Source of the DNA: Fomes fomentarius
Taxonomy: Eukaryota > Basidiomycota > Agaricomycetes > Polyporales > Polyporaceae
DNA: 64,000 nucleotides
NCBI GenBank assembly: GCA_022606135.1
Contig: JABYQN010000007.1
Span: forward strand, 2,621,707-2,685,706
Direction: 5' to 3'
Positions 12,201 to 23,182 of the stretch are shown one piece after another. Numbering within the stretch: position 1 is the first letter of the stretch; every line of letters starts with the position of its first letter. The position numbers and the translations under genes were made by a program. Under the pieces are notes generated by a model. That model was not told where the DNA came from and searched no databases. It saw only the letters and a list, made by a program, of their open reading frames with translations.

Positions 12201-13223
12201 CAACCGAATGACAAGCGGGATCAGCCGCTGCCTTTGAGCAAGGACTGGGTGTTCTGTCCGCTCGACCACCTTCTTCGTTCGGGAGAGTCAGACGCCTTCA
12301 AGGACCTCCCACCCTCGTGGAACGCCTCAGAAGCCGAAGTCGTGCGCGCAACGCTGCTGTTCATCCGTATCAGTCAGGAGGTCCTGCGCTATCACCAGCT
12401 ATCCAGCTTCCTCATGAGCCGCGAAGAAGTCGCATTCGGGTGCATGAAGGTCTTCATGCTCGAGCACGGACAGCAGCAGGGCGACTCGTCGGAAGAAGTA
12501 TTCCGGGACAGCATTGTCGAGCGGTTCATCTCCGACCTCCTCCAGCCGTTCTCTGCCTCCGCCTCCGCTAAGACACTCAAGACGCCACCGCCCTCAATAC
12601 ACACGTCCGACAGCATCGACGTCGTCGCGAAGCGCTTCCTGGGCGCATCTGTGCCGTTCTACCAGTGGTACACGGACTTCGTCGCGCTGTACGACTCGAT
12701 CTCGTTCGCGCACCCGCTCTTCGCGCGTCTTCTCCTTCCCCCGCTGTCTATGCGCTATCCCGCGGATTACCGCAAGTACCTCTGGGCGGACTTCAACCAT
12801 GTCATGCGTACGGTGCGCGTCGCGCCCGAGGACGTCGTCACGGGTAGTATCGCGGAGTACCTCTGGCCGGTCGAGACGGATGCGGAGATCGTCGGGGCGT
12901 ACCTCCGTGCGCTCGTCAAGGGCCCGCTCGACGGCTTCGTGAGGCTGGTCGCGGTGCATCACCTCGCGTGCAGAATCTGGCCAGATCTGGGGTCCGATGG
13001 GGAGGAGAAAGCGAACAAGCTGCTGCGCGCTGTTGTCGACCAGGGAAGCTTCGATGTGGCGAGAGACGTGGTGCTGTATCGGCAGAACAGGGAGGGTACG
13101 ATCATCCTTCCTCCTGCGTGTTTCGAGCAGCATGGGAGCTGGAGGGAATCTAGGCTGCAGTTCGCAGAGAGATGTGGTGAAGATGTGAAGGAGCGGCTGA
13201 AAGGGCTGTTAGAGATGAATTAG
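9270..13223 (+). CDS. RPAP1: RNA polymerase II-associated protein 1 (RPAP1-like)
   Basis: RPAP1 proteins help assemble or import RNA polymerase II and link it to chaperones. The long frame encodes about 1,300 residues, in the size range of the family. The start at 9270 is preferred because the protein then begins MAQLSLVGSVLERK, typical of RPAP1; an in-frame ATG at 9081 adds 63 unlike residues. Around residues 85-125 lies the RPAP1-N region (EENRLRVGAMTEEEREQEQ, then ILERFGPNIADVLRKAR). Around 365-440 lies the RPAP1-C region (IRFDLNG, THLGLHHH, AGYTLEDIFLLSRSTVPAQR). The remainder is a helical, repeat-like C-terminus. A 51-nt segment, 9814-9864, has GTATGT and TATAG ends and is a probable intron that keeps frame; splicing removes 17 residues. 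Confidence 0.92.
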   Translation: MAQLSLVGSVLERKPVAKPTAPSVSSEAATRTGFPAVQHRSQSAFSRARGGAQKRAREVPVVHPSSSSRGRELKEPPADSSPEGWRAQVEEENRLRVGAMTEEEREQEQAEILERFGPNIADVLRKARAAREAKQGGSEEVGIQRSSSNSPRPPSEDEESRTRQTTPDSPRPRLAEKRRSFSMYIRSCAIKPCVTTDIASMLGSPPSPLPTSASSTRPPSRAERKIRFAELTPQDVHVYESAPPSPRKKALALPPPSDQDGTTVSLGQWKPSPSRRITPSVDSSRAEQERFDGESTEKIGDIEEGTPEDIRQRFFPTALANDPSLQWMQGEPDPESEAELSTLTIRFDLNGTPIPAKLSATLPTHLGLHHHAEGSHAGYTLEDIFLLSRSTVPAQRASMLGVLAKIAHKLARTSVDSKESIPELAGQELVLKKRMLATAVEAMGERASVGARAIELLWACTSQWDEEVHSFDGVEFVDLDRGDAISSLPLGYVLPQIVNVLAVAELPQQSLSQLLAILHRLAQHSNATAVAIVATKGLIANVLQTFLLTPIPPTAESRNPDPFALYLLRVLASSSRENATTLVDPADSLLRFVITLPPSSPYPVSLATQLLAETLDFYAVLGSYGLYAHIATTAQEHLLQLNRYVRSPQCQNTRLRQAWLRGLKTWIVCARDPHRTTPSHEILWSQVAGWGWIEDVLELRAHLHDGDEEIWVELWDVVAAFLEGAKVNGIRGGEEERAVVLVAIKDRFTTGTEKRVVDAALREARDKLGRLSAGMRQAILPSDIPALRELGKHITTVAAAIRLFLACTPGSPRDILDEPPFPLPFADISTICAAITTHSLWTSLYTPESIPYGHLFCRPLSTLLSSYLLLSRKIPGTSPDLWIAQSFVILSRLYPGDDEIAERIATEIAETIGADFLRSRGWSIPDEIWERGGINIIAPFLTHSLRPKGGQRVGPTRMTPQSISNSTTQRLPPLSALQPNDKRDQPLPLSKDWVFCPLDHLLRSGESDAFKDLPPSWNASEAEVVRATLLFIRISQEVLRYHQLSSFLMSREEVAFGCMKVFMLEHGQQQGDSSEEVFRDSIVERFISDLLQPFSASASAKTLKTPPPSIHTSDSIDVVAKRFLGASVPFYQWYTDFVALYDSISFAHPLFARLLLPPLSMRYPADYRKYLWADFNHVMRTVRVAPEDVVTGSIAEYLWPVETDAEIVGAYLRALVKGPLDGFVRLVAVHHLACRIWPDLGSDGEEKANKLLRAVVDQGSFDVARDVVLYRQNREGTIILPPACFEQHGSWRESRLQFAERCGEDVKERLKGLLEMN

Positions 13224-13576
13224 ACCGACTGTAGACTACTAGGTAACAGGCTCGCGCTTTCTTGAAGAGTAGGAACGTACTGTGTAGCAAAATCTACGAT
13301 ACTGTATCACAAGGGAATGTACTGTCTAGACCACAACCGTTGACGTCCGAACTGGTGAGGAGTAGGAAGTACAGGAAATTGTCTAGTCCAAAGAAAACGA
13401 TAGGAAGGCTCAAGTCAGTGTACGTGTATTTTGGAGTCGTGCCCCATCGTCAGTCAGCTTCGGGAAGAATTTTATGACAGGATCTGCGACATTAGGGTCG
13501 CGAGTTGGTGCGTGGCTACCCGCGTGGGTAACGTGGAAGGGGCTAGTGGGATTCCCGACAGAAACAGGAACACTCA

Positions 13577-14426
13577 CTAGAGAGCAAGCGGGGAGCCCGA
13601 GGGAGCAGGGAAGCTGGAGATAGCGACGGAGGTGATACCACTGGGGACGGCACTGGGGACGGCATTAGAAATGATGCCGGTACTAGGTATAGCACTGGAG
13701 ACCGCGATGCTGCTGCTGGGTATGGCAGTAGAGACGATGATGCTGCTGCTGGGGACAGCACTGGAGAAAATGACGCTGCTGCTCGGGACAGCGCTGGAGA
13801 AGATGATGCTGCTGCTGGGGACAGCACTAGAAATGACGCCACTGCTGGGGGCAGCGCTGGATAGTATCGGGCCGCTACTTGGGACTACGCTGGGGATAAT
13901 GACACTGCTTGGAACAGCACTAGAAATTATTCCGCTGCTGGGGAGGGCGCTGGAAACGATGCCGCTGCAGGGAACAGAACTGGTAATAACCCCACTACTA
14001 GGGATGGCGCCGCTTGCAACCGCGCTGGAGATTATCCCGGTGCTGGTGCCACTGCTTGAGACAGCGCTAGCCACTATCCCGCTGCTGAGGATTGCACTGG
14101 AGGTGACGATACTGCTGCTGGGGGCTGCGCTGGAAATGACGCCACTGCTAGCGACAGCACTGGAGATGATCCCGCTGCTAGGGATCGCGCTGGAAATAAC
14201 CGCACTGCTGGAGATCGCGATGGAGGTTATGCCACTTGGGACAGCACTGGACCAGAAGCCGGCTCGAGGCTGCACTAGAGACCGCGGAGTAGTCAATAGC
14301 GGCGGCACGACCTGAGATGGTGAAAAGGGTCGTCAGCGCTATCTTCTACAAAAGATGAAGGGGGAGCTGTCGCTCACTTTGGGTCACAAGAAGGGCAGAA
14401 AGAACAACGCTCAAGAGGTGCATCAT
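13577..14426 (-). CDS. Secreted Ser/Ala/Ile/Val-rich repeat protein
   Basis: Exon 1 (14426-14378) encodes a short signal peptide, MMHLLSVVLSALLVTQ. A 103-nt intron (GTGAGC...TCTCTAG) joins it in phase to exon 2 (14274-13577), giving 248 residues. Almost all of exon 2 is an imperfect 10-12-residue repeat with consensus like IISSAVPSSG, about twenty times over; on the DNA this is a degenerate repeat of about 30-36 bp. There are hardly any charged residues and one Cys. The signal peptide and composition suggest a secreted or wall-associated mucin-like protein, possibly O-glycosylated; function is unknown. A GTGAGT overlapping the stop codon could instead open a further exon, so the C-terminus (and any GPI signal) is uncertain. 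Confidence 0.6.
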
Positions 14427-17400
14427 GCTGATTGTGGAGGTAGCAAGAGACAGAAGAGGTGATGGACTATGACAAGAAGGGCGAATGAGATGGAGGGATA
14501 ATATATCCAACGGATTGAGCACGGTTATATAGCGGGAGCCGTCCTCCTGCGTGGCAACGCAGAACGCAATAGCTGACTGTGCAGACTGTACTGAGTTCAT
14601 GCGCAGTCAAATCCAGTGAAGGCTGCTACTCGGAGGCTGTACTGCGGCTGCGTATTGGCCATGACAGACCATACGTGTTTTGAATAGATAGCCATTACAA
14701 GTCTGTGTCTCTTTCCTGTGGCGATTGCGACGGCTATTCAAGAGTGACGGGCCGTGATTCATCTGGTCTCACTCACCAATTGCTCATTGTAACATGGATC
14801 TGAACCTGAGCATATAGGAGTAAGAGATGAGGTGTACCGTGTATTTACCTCCTACCATGTCGGTCACTTGGGGGATCGTGGCAACATTCCGTTAGCAAGT
14901 GACACGATGGCGAAAGAGGACCGGTCATGACGCATGAGATAGCGCACGACTCCACATAATCACTGAGTCGACAATGCTGGTAATTGGGATACCACATCTC
15001 GGGCAGACTGTCATAATTTGTCGGATCACACAATCGCCTTCCCGAAGCTTGAGCACTGCGTTATCAGTGGGTCTAGAGATTCGGAGACCGAATATCCTCA
15101 CCAATTTCTATCCCACCATCCCTCCCGCAGAGATAGTTCCTTCCTCTGAAATTCGTACATATCTCGCTGCCCTGGCATCGGACCCGTCACTGGGCTCTCG
15201 ACGCCTGCCTCAGTGAGCTTGTCAAATTGTCGAGCTTTCCCGAGGCCATATTATAGTATCTTATGAAAATAGCATAAGAAACGGTGCTTGCGAAACTCGT
15301 CGGTGAGTACGCGCCGTTCTGCTGTCCTGCTGTCGGAGGTGACCGGTGAGGCTTAGGCGCTACACGACCAGCCATTTATGGGCAAGCCGCTGGTCCGGCG
15401 CCTCTGGGCGGCAAGCGCAACTCGTCCTCGTAACTTGACAACAATTCACTTCAACCTTTCTTTGCCCGTGTCTCATTGATGCCATGTGACGACATGAAGC
15501 CCGCGGAGCTTCGTTAAATAGGACTGTCAATGACGTGATGCTCTTACTGCGCCTCTTTCTGACCGACATCGCGCAGCACAGCTAGTAGCATGAAGTGATT
15601 TGGGCCCGCCAACTCCAACGAAGGATCCATTGCACCCTCCAACCCCCAAGCCTCACAACTCGCGTACTCTAGAGTATACTCTGTCAAACATACGTTGTAT
15701 CTTCCACTTGGGATCGCCCATCAGTGAGTGTTACTAGTACCCAACTTGAACGCGCGGTCAAATCGTGACCGAACTCTATAGGTACGTCAGCCTCACAACA
15801 TCATGATATGGTTTTTTTCGTTGATCAAGTTCGTCTTGTCTGATATGGCCCAGAGGACTGCTGGCTACGACTTGCAGAACCACTCCTATCCTACTAAGAT
15901 ATAGGTGAATGGGCGTTCGTCTCTCCTCTGCGCTGTGTCATTTTTGCGGCACTGACGGATCTAACCTACTGACTTACGCGGCTTCCAACACCTCATCGTG
16001 ATTTTTGAATGGCGAAAACGGCCAATCACAAAGAATGATTAGCAACCCCGAATCTCACGCACTCATGACTGACATGAATGTAGATGCTCACGTTCAGTGA
16101 CGCTTTCCAGCATCCTGGAAGGTAGAACTTCCTCGCACGGGATCCGTGGAAGACGCTCAGACGTAGTCAAGCGACAATAATGGTATGTCCTTTGCTAGGA
16201 CATCGACTCCCGGTGCGGGGTGAGCTTTTGCCGACTACTTACCTACGGCCTTTAGGTACTCAGTTCGTTGCAGACCACCACATTACACTTTGTGGACGCC
16301 ATTCGTATTGTAGTAGATGTCAGACCTCGTCACAGGACGGTATCCTTATGGCCGCAAGTGTCGGATTTACAATAATGTGAGCGTCATCCTGGGTGAAGTG
16401 CACTTGACCCTCGCGCTCCCTGTCGATAACACTCTACGAATCGCCCTACACTTACTTTCTCTTGGATTGGCCGGCAGTCCGAACCCGAGGGATGTGGTCT
16501 TCTCACTCCGTATCATTCCACGTCTTGGTGCTAGTCATAACCGTTGTGAGTGGGTATCTTCGACTAGCGTGCCACTCGGATATTTCCGAATTTTCTTTCT
16601 GCTATAATGCCACAACGCAACGTCACAGTGAAGGAGCACATCGTCCTTGTCGAGCACTCCGCGGCCACCTTCGCTGATGTGCCTCTTCCTGCAGAGTGAA
16701 CTCCGCGACCACTCCGGTGCGGAAGCCACGTGTTCCCCCCTGGCCACAGTATGTTCGTAGGCGCGTCGCGATCGGCGGAGCTAAGGTTCACGGAAGCAGA
16801 TTTACCTCCCTCCCAGCGATAATCCCAGAGTCGACGTCTTCGTGTGGCCTAGTGGCGTGCCTCCCGCGAAGTGAGTGTTTCTATGTCTATGGCAAAGCGT
16901 CGCTGATGGCTAGCGCTCCTGCCTCGTGTTCGCGTACTCGAGTGGCGCGAGAACCTCTCATGGACAACACTGTCAAAGCGTCGTCCCAAACCCCTCCCGC
17001 TCATGCGACAAGATTAGATAATACGGGGAACCCGGCTGACGTCCAGGTATCATGGGGCAATTGCCACTCGGCCACTGTGAACCACTGGCAGGCAGTGTCA
17101 AAACGCGAGGCGCAAGCTTTGTGCGCCCATGCGTTGACGGTATTGCGGAAAATACGACTCGCGGCGGCCAATATTCTTCAACTGCGTACTTTCCTTTCGT
17201 ATTCGCTGAAGGGTGAGTCCTTGCTATGAGATATTGAACATTGAGCCCGAGACAATAAGATCGGGTAAGTCGAGATGCGCTCAGAGAGGCGCATCAAGGC
17301 GGGAGGTCTTCCAACTCGGGAGAGCGAACGGCTCGGCATGATGCGCCTCTCGGTGGTCTCGCTTGTGTAACCATCCATATATGGTAACAGCAAGCCTCAT

Positions 17401-17645
17401 CCGCTTTGCCAACGCTTTGCGAATATGTTCGGGTGGGCAAAGCGTCGCTGCGAGGAGTGGCATTTCTGCAAAGCGTCCACCTCCTACGCTTTGATACCAG
17501 GTGCGTATTTAGCGGCCCTCCACGATGGCGAACGTCTCTCCGTCGTCGACATACGAGTCGAGCTCTCCCGCCCTCGAGCATACCGCCCCTCCTCCTCCCG
17601 AGCCCTCCTCCCCTCCGTGTTCCCGCTACGTATACTGTATCCGAA
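14427..17645. other. Long intergenic region, no supported gene
   Basis: About 3.2 kb without a frame that I can support by motifs or by a consistent splice chain. The longest frame (16,696-17,229) has no recognisable content. Five copies of an AAGCGT-type motif (for example CAAAGCGTCG near 16,893, 16,973 and 17,435, and its inverse CGCTTTG near 17,410 and 17,490) are scattered in 16.9-17.5 kb. Confidence 0.5.
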
Positions 17646-18589
17646 ATGGGTCCCGCACGGAAGCATGATAAGGTTGACAAGGTTCGTCGCGCACCCACTC
17701 TCAGCTCGATGCCCCTGAAGCTGACGTTGATTTAAACGCACAGTCTTTCCTTTGCAAAGAGTGTAATCAGAGGTTCAGTGGAGACAAGACCCGCCACGAG
17801 AAGAAGCACTTGCAGAACAAGCAGGACTTGTAAGCATCCCATGTCGCATTGAGAGCGCTTGAGATGCGTGAGCTAATCACACCTCATAGGCAATGGACCT
17901 GTACTATCTGTGGCTTCGGAGACCTTCAGAAGTACAATGTACTCGAGCACTACGTTCGTATACAGTGAGTTAGGGATCACATGTTCCGAAGAGGCGTATG
18001 GCTGACTTTGTCCCATAGCACCACTGACGAGCCTCACAAGTGCGTTCTCACCGCGAAAGACCATCAGGGCAAGGTCGTCCCGTGTCCCTTCAGCTGCCAG
18101 AGCTCGTCACTCCTGACGAGACACAAGAAGGAGGTGCACAACTACAACCCGAAGACCGACAGACAGGAAGGCTCGACGCGGACAGGCAAGCTGCAGCCGT
18201 ATGAGCGGTTCATCAGGCCACCCAAGGCCCACACCTCGTCGGCCGCACCTGCACCGTCTTCGTCCTCGTCCACTGTTGTGGCCGAGCCCCCGATGCTCTC
18301 GTTCCCCATTCCTCCTTCGCTCTCTATGGCACCTTATCCCCCCTTCGACGCCGTCTTTCAGGGGTCTCTCGCACAGCTCCCTCGGGTTCACCCGAGCGAC
18401 TATCGTCGTCTCCCGAAGCAGGAGCCTCTGGACGTCGGCACGCTCTCGACTTCTTACATGCCTCTTCCCAATTCCGGGGCATGGGCTGCGCCCTACCCCA
18501 TCCCCACCCAGCCGATCCTATCGCATACGGGCGAGCAATGGACTCCCTACCCAGTACCTCCCTACGGCTATTCGACTCAGCACTGGTGA
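17646..18589 (+). CDS. C2H2 zinc-finger protein
   Basis: Four exons (17646-17681, 17744-17829, 17890-17964, 18019-18589) join in phase to 255 residues. After MGPARKHDK come three Cys/His fingers: FLCKECNQRF...RHEKKH (two Cys, spacer of 10, HxxxH), WTCTICGF...LEHYVRIH (classical spacing), and VPCPFSCQ...TRHKKEVH (CxxxC with a short spacer). The last 120 residues are Pro/Ser-rich and end PPYGYSTQHW, as in many transcription-factor activation regions. The uneven finger spacing is like other basidiomycete C2H2 proteins. A DNA-binding regulator in the nucleus is likely; targets are unknown. An upstream ATG at 17,525 opens a different, shorter frame that overlaps this start and could act as an upstream ORF of about 48 codons. 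Confidence 0.8.
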
Positions 18590-18978
18590 ACGGCCCCATC
18601 AATATGACTAACGACCTCGGCCACCACACACTCTGTGGCCAACACGCACTTCCTTCGCATAGTTTCTCTGCATTGCATTGTCTCTCGTCACATCATCACA
18701 TCGCACCTCGATTCACATAGCATCCATCCCACACTTGCACCTATACAGACATCATCATCCCATCCTCCTTGTAGCATCATCATTCACTGTCAGAGTCATC
18801 TGAATACACTCGCAACTTCGTTCTGGTCGTAACTTACAGATATTTACACTGGATAAACGTTACCATCTGCTCTCTGTATAATTGCGTTTCTCTAATTGAG
18901 TTCCTCTTTGACCCATAATATGCAGGATGAGAGAGCGAGAGGTCCGCAAGTCATCCATAATCACGAGGAGTACGTAGT

Positions 18979-19788
18979 TCATATGCCAATGACACTTTTG
19001 AACGCCTCGTAATAACTAAGAATCGCCTGTCTGCTATCGAGATGTTTCATGCCTTCACTGTGCCGACGAAGGGGCCTGGGGATGACTGGGACGTGTGCGG
19101 AAACGATAGTCGTTTCTGGTGGGTATGTGCCGTGGCGCACATGGTGCACGAGGTCGGCAGTGACCGGTAGAAGGTAGGTGCGGTACCGACGAGGATGATG
19201 CCCGGGATGATCTGCATGGCGGATTAGCAGCTTACGGTTGCAATGATGTGACCGCATGTCTTGATTTCCAAAGTCGCCTGGCCCAATTCCTTTCGGGTTC
19301 GGTTGTTGTAGTCGAATGCGGCGATCAGCTGACTTTGGGGACTGCTGCCCTTTCCGTAGCGTTTGTCCTCCTGCACGAGGAGAATAATTTCGTTCTGTTG
19401 ACGATGGATGAGACAAACTTCTGTCTTTGCGTGTCTCCATTCTCCACAGATCAAGAGAGGAATGTGTGTCCTTGCGAGTGAGAGCCACTCTATGATGTCT
19501 AACGTAGCCGAGGAGTCTGAAGAACTCGACGGCGAAGTCATCTACCGCGGAACCGTTGGCTGTTGCGGGCTTCATCGCGAGGTCGAGGATGAGCTCTGCA
19601 TTGCGATCGGACACCATGTCTTCCGCGTTCTGCGTTGTCAAAACCTCCTGATCTTGAACCGACGGCGGCAAGTTGTTGACTACATAGAAGGTGGGGGTGT
19701 CTTTGAGTTGTATGTCGATGTTGTACACTTCTGAATCGTTCTCTGACCACTCGCTGCCAGACTTGGCAGAGCGAATGAGGTTGGCCAT
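18979..19788 (-). pseudogene. Broken Agaricomycete hypothetical gene (MANLIRSAKSGS family)
   Basis: The start MANLIRSAKSGSEW and the end YYEAFKSVIGI match, from memory, a hypothetical family common in Agaricomycetes. The middle blocks (PLLICGEWRHAKTEVC, IILLVQEDKRY, AAFDYNNRTRKE, PGIILVGTAPTFY, HVRHGTYPPE) are all present in the right order but in three different frames. A frameshift lies near 19,466 within an ACACAC stretch, a stop codon lies near 19,223, and a second frameshift lies near 19,165. No GT...AG pair of usable length removes them. So this is a recent pseudogene, or a sequence with two indel errors. The function of the family is not known to me. Confidence 0.65.
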
Positions 19789-21802
19789 GGTTGATGAGAG
19801 TGTAGGTGGTGGTGGTGGAGATGGACTCAGGTATTCCGTATTCGAATTGCGCTACCGTTTAGCGCTCGTTGAGTTAGATTGATAGTCTAGGCGCCGCGTC
19901 ACTTCGTCAAAGTCTGAGACAACCATGATGCATAGACAGTCATGAGTTCTCCTCATTTCCCCTGTCCTAGTCCTACTGGCTTCGCGCGTACGAGCTCTCT
20001 CAGGCAATAACACAAGCGCTACCATATCCCTGACTCACGCGCATTCAGAGAAGAAAATGAGGTTGAACTTGAACTCTCAGTATCTCGACGGTAAGTACTG
20101 TCCAATCGATGAGAGAATTACTGAGTTTGCTACCGATATTATTAGGGTTTAAGGCCATTGAATGGAAGGATGACGGTGATATACGATCGAGCTCAGGCTC
20201 CGACTCGGCACTTCGGCGGTCAGAACTGCCAGTGATAGAATCAGAGTTCGACAGCCATGTAATCAGAATTCAAGGGCACTCATAACACCCTATTCGGCGA
20301 GCTCGACCCGAGAGCTGTACACCTCGAACTCATCTGCGACTTCGCCAGACCCTCAGGCCAGCAAAATCACACCCCAACCTTCATGGCCTGTAGCATCCTA
20401 GGGCTTTGACCTGAAGGCCCCAATTCAGACCTACGCTATGTACTCAACCTGTATGAACCTTTGACACCTGTAAGAGCCTCTATATCAGACGCCGTAGACG
20501 CTGATGTTGGACTTGTGTTCGTTCTCTCCTCCTTAGAGTCTCTTCTCTTGAAGTGCTCCCTCTCGGCACTGTGCTTCATTATTTTGGTGCCATGACTAGC
20601 TCTTGCTGGCTATCTCTGCCTGTCCGATATCTATCACTCATTCTCTATGTACCAGGCTCTCTCAGCTCGCTGTCCTTGCGAGACCTCGAGCATACCACGT
20701 CCACGTCAAGTGATAACATATCAAGATCTGGAGTCAGTCCGAGTCAGAGGACTTGGGATGTGCTCACGATAAGATGGTGAGCACCCTGTTTGTATATGAG
20801 CAGCGAAATAAGTATTATTCAATCCACCTGCTCTGACTCCACAAGTTATGTCCGCCGCTCCCGTGTGAATCCCATTCACCCATCGGAGGACGTCCACGAC
20901 TCGGACTGCAACGCATCTACCCTGCTACCCAAAGCTGGCGGAGACATCGACGACCTTTGGGCCCGGACGTTCATCGTTGACCTCAGCAGTCACACCGCGT
21001 CTGAAGACCCTTCTGTGGACACGAAGGTCAAACGCGCATGTATGCACGAGGTCTCTGCGACGATACTGCGCACTCGGAACCGGACATTGAGAAACAAGCC
21101 GAGGCCGAAACCATCCGCACGCCGACGCTCGATGCATACGAAAGCACCGCACCGTCAAGCCTGTCAAGGACGTGCACAATGAGTCGGACCTCCCACTTGA
21201 GATCTACTTCCATGATGACCTCCTCGTGTACGATATCAACAACATCAGGCCTCCACAGACCTGAATGCCATGCCATACGCACACCTCCCCATTCGCTACG
21301 TACGTCGTACACATCCTCGGCCCGGCCCCTGCTATACCTTCGGGCTTGAAGATGCGAAGGTATACAATGCACGACACTTCTGGGCGCAAGCTTTTCCTCA
21401 TCCCTAATCTTCCAGTACTGTACCGGGACCTGACCCCTTTGATTGCGCCTGAGGCGACAGGGAGTCGATGCATTGGGGGCGTATATGCGTAGCCGGAGTT
21501 TCTGATTGCGAGCTGATGAGCGATGCCGGGACGAAGAGGAAGAACGGTAATTCGCCACTCATGGCACTGCTCGATGCACGCCAGATCACAGGGTGCTCAA
21601 GTCCAAGCATGGACAGTCAAGCTTGTCGCTGACAATTCCATCTTCCAACGTGGGTATAACATTGCAAAGACAAACAAGAAGGCTATTACAGTATCTTAAG
21701 TTACAAGCGACAGATATCGACAAAGTTCAAGACACATCTACCAGTCCACCTAAATCGTCTAGAGCCAATAATATGCTCCGCCTAACGTCTACACCTCAGT
21801 GA
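19789..21802. other. Intergenic, only weak coding hints
   Basis: A two-exon frame of about 58 codons can be built at 20,057-20,285 (ATGAGGTTGAAC..., intron GTAAGT...TTATTAG), and frames near 20,800-21,500 hold protein-like stretches (LPLEIYFHDDLLVYDINNI). No chain from start to stop could be defended, so I annotate no gene. Remnants of a decayed gene are possible. Confidence 0.4.
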
Positions 21803-23182
21803 CTAGAGGCCAAACTGCGATCGTGACATCTTGACGAAGAGATCCTTGCCCTTGGTGTTCTTCGCCACCCAGTCGCCTAGCATGATACCGCCGAAGAAGC
21901 CAACCCAGCCTGCACCACCAGTCTGTGCGTGTCCTGTTAGCCAAGCGCCCCGATCTTGGGAAACAACCATAGGAATACGAGACGCGGACTCACCTTTCCG
22001 AGCGGGATGATGATCGCCTCGGTACTGCCCTTGTACGCCTTCTTCGAGGGCACGCCCGCGAGGAAGCTATAGAGGTTTGCGATGACCGCCGCGGACTGTC
22101 CGGCGATCTTGGCCGCTTGCTTCTCCTCCTTCCAGTCGATGATATCGCCGAGCGCAAATACACCAGGGTGTCCCGCAACCTCGAGGAACTCGTTCACCTT
22201 CACGCGGCCAGAGTCGTTCAAGACGTCGTCGCCGAGCGACTTGAGGAACGTGGTGTTCGGGGTAGCGCCGAACGCGCGCACCTGGATTTGACGGTTACAA
22301 GAAATCAACATATGCGTTCGCGCACGACAGTGACAGAGGTTACGAACCACGAGGTCAGCGTCAGGAATGCTTTTGCCGCTCTTCGTGGTGACACCGGATG
22401 GAGTTTCACTAAGGTCCTCGATGGCATCATCGAGGACCACCTCGACGTTCCTGACGCGCAGACGGCGCTCGACGTCTTTACGGAACTTGTCAGGGTATAC
22501 CGAGTTCAAGAGGAGATTGGCACGGTGGATGACGGTGATCTTCTTGTCCTGCAGAGCGAGTCAGTGCGAACGCGACTCCAGTACGCGCGACCAAGACTCA
22601 CAGAGTATTCTTCCCTAATCTCCCCAGCAAGCTCTGCGTGCGCGCATGTTAGGAGACAGTCGCGCGACCAGCAATCACGAACGACCGCTACTCACCGATA
22701 CCAACTGCACCACCACCAACAATCACGACGTGCTGCGCCTTCTTAATCTTCTCCCTCCATGAGTTGATCTGAGCGCGCGCGTCGCTGTCCGTGTTTGGCA
22801 GCTCGATGACCCCGGGCCACGTGCTTCCGGTGGCGACGACGAGAGTTGCATACGGTATCCTCTCTACGTCCTCCAGCACAACCTCGCCGCCTTTTCCCTT
22901 CTCCGTCTCGTTGACCGCTACGACCTTCCCGACCTTCACCGAGCCGTTGCCGTTGATGAACAACTTCTCGTACCCGAACAGCGCCCTGTCCTCGAGCTTG
23001 TCCGCGCCCGAGACGGGGATACGCGCCATCGCGATGAGGTGGACGAAGAACGAACGGGGCGTGACGAGGATGAGGTTGTATTGCGACGCGTCAAGCTTCT
23101 TGGAGAGTTCGCGAGCGATGCCAGCACCAGCGTGGCCACCCCCAACGACAACGACATTCTTCTTCGCGCCCTCCTCGGCCAT
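21803..23182 (-). CDS. AIF/FSP1-like FAD-dependent NAD(P)H oxidoreductase
   Basis: Pyridine-nucleotide:disulfide-fold flavoprotein of the AIF-2/AMID/FSP1 group, which passes electrons from NAD(P)H to quinones, usually at membranes. ATG at 23,182; several exons end at TAG 21,803, for about 370 residues. Visible: FAD dinucleotide fold VVVVGGGHAGAGIARELSK at residues 9-27; the ATG motif VVATGSTW; the second dinucleotide fold HVVIVGGGAVGIGELAGEI (across an intron) for NAD(P)H; the FAD-binding block GVFALGDIIDW; and the C-terminal GWVGFFGGIMLG. All key Gly residues are in place, and there is no N-terminal mitochondrial or signal sequence. The closest well-known relatives are yeast Aif1 and human AIFM2; I cannot choose between a quinone reductase and a cell-death role. 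Neighbours give no pathway hint. Confidence 0.93.

Noticed and set aside
16696..17229. Open frame of 177 codons in the gene-poor region
   Set aside because: No domain, no signal, unusual composition, and no splice partners; expected by chance in 3 kb of GC-rich DNA.
20057..20285. Two-exon frame of about 58 codons
   Set aside because: Splice ends are good, but it is short, with no homology I recognise and no neighbouring exons.
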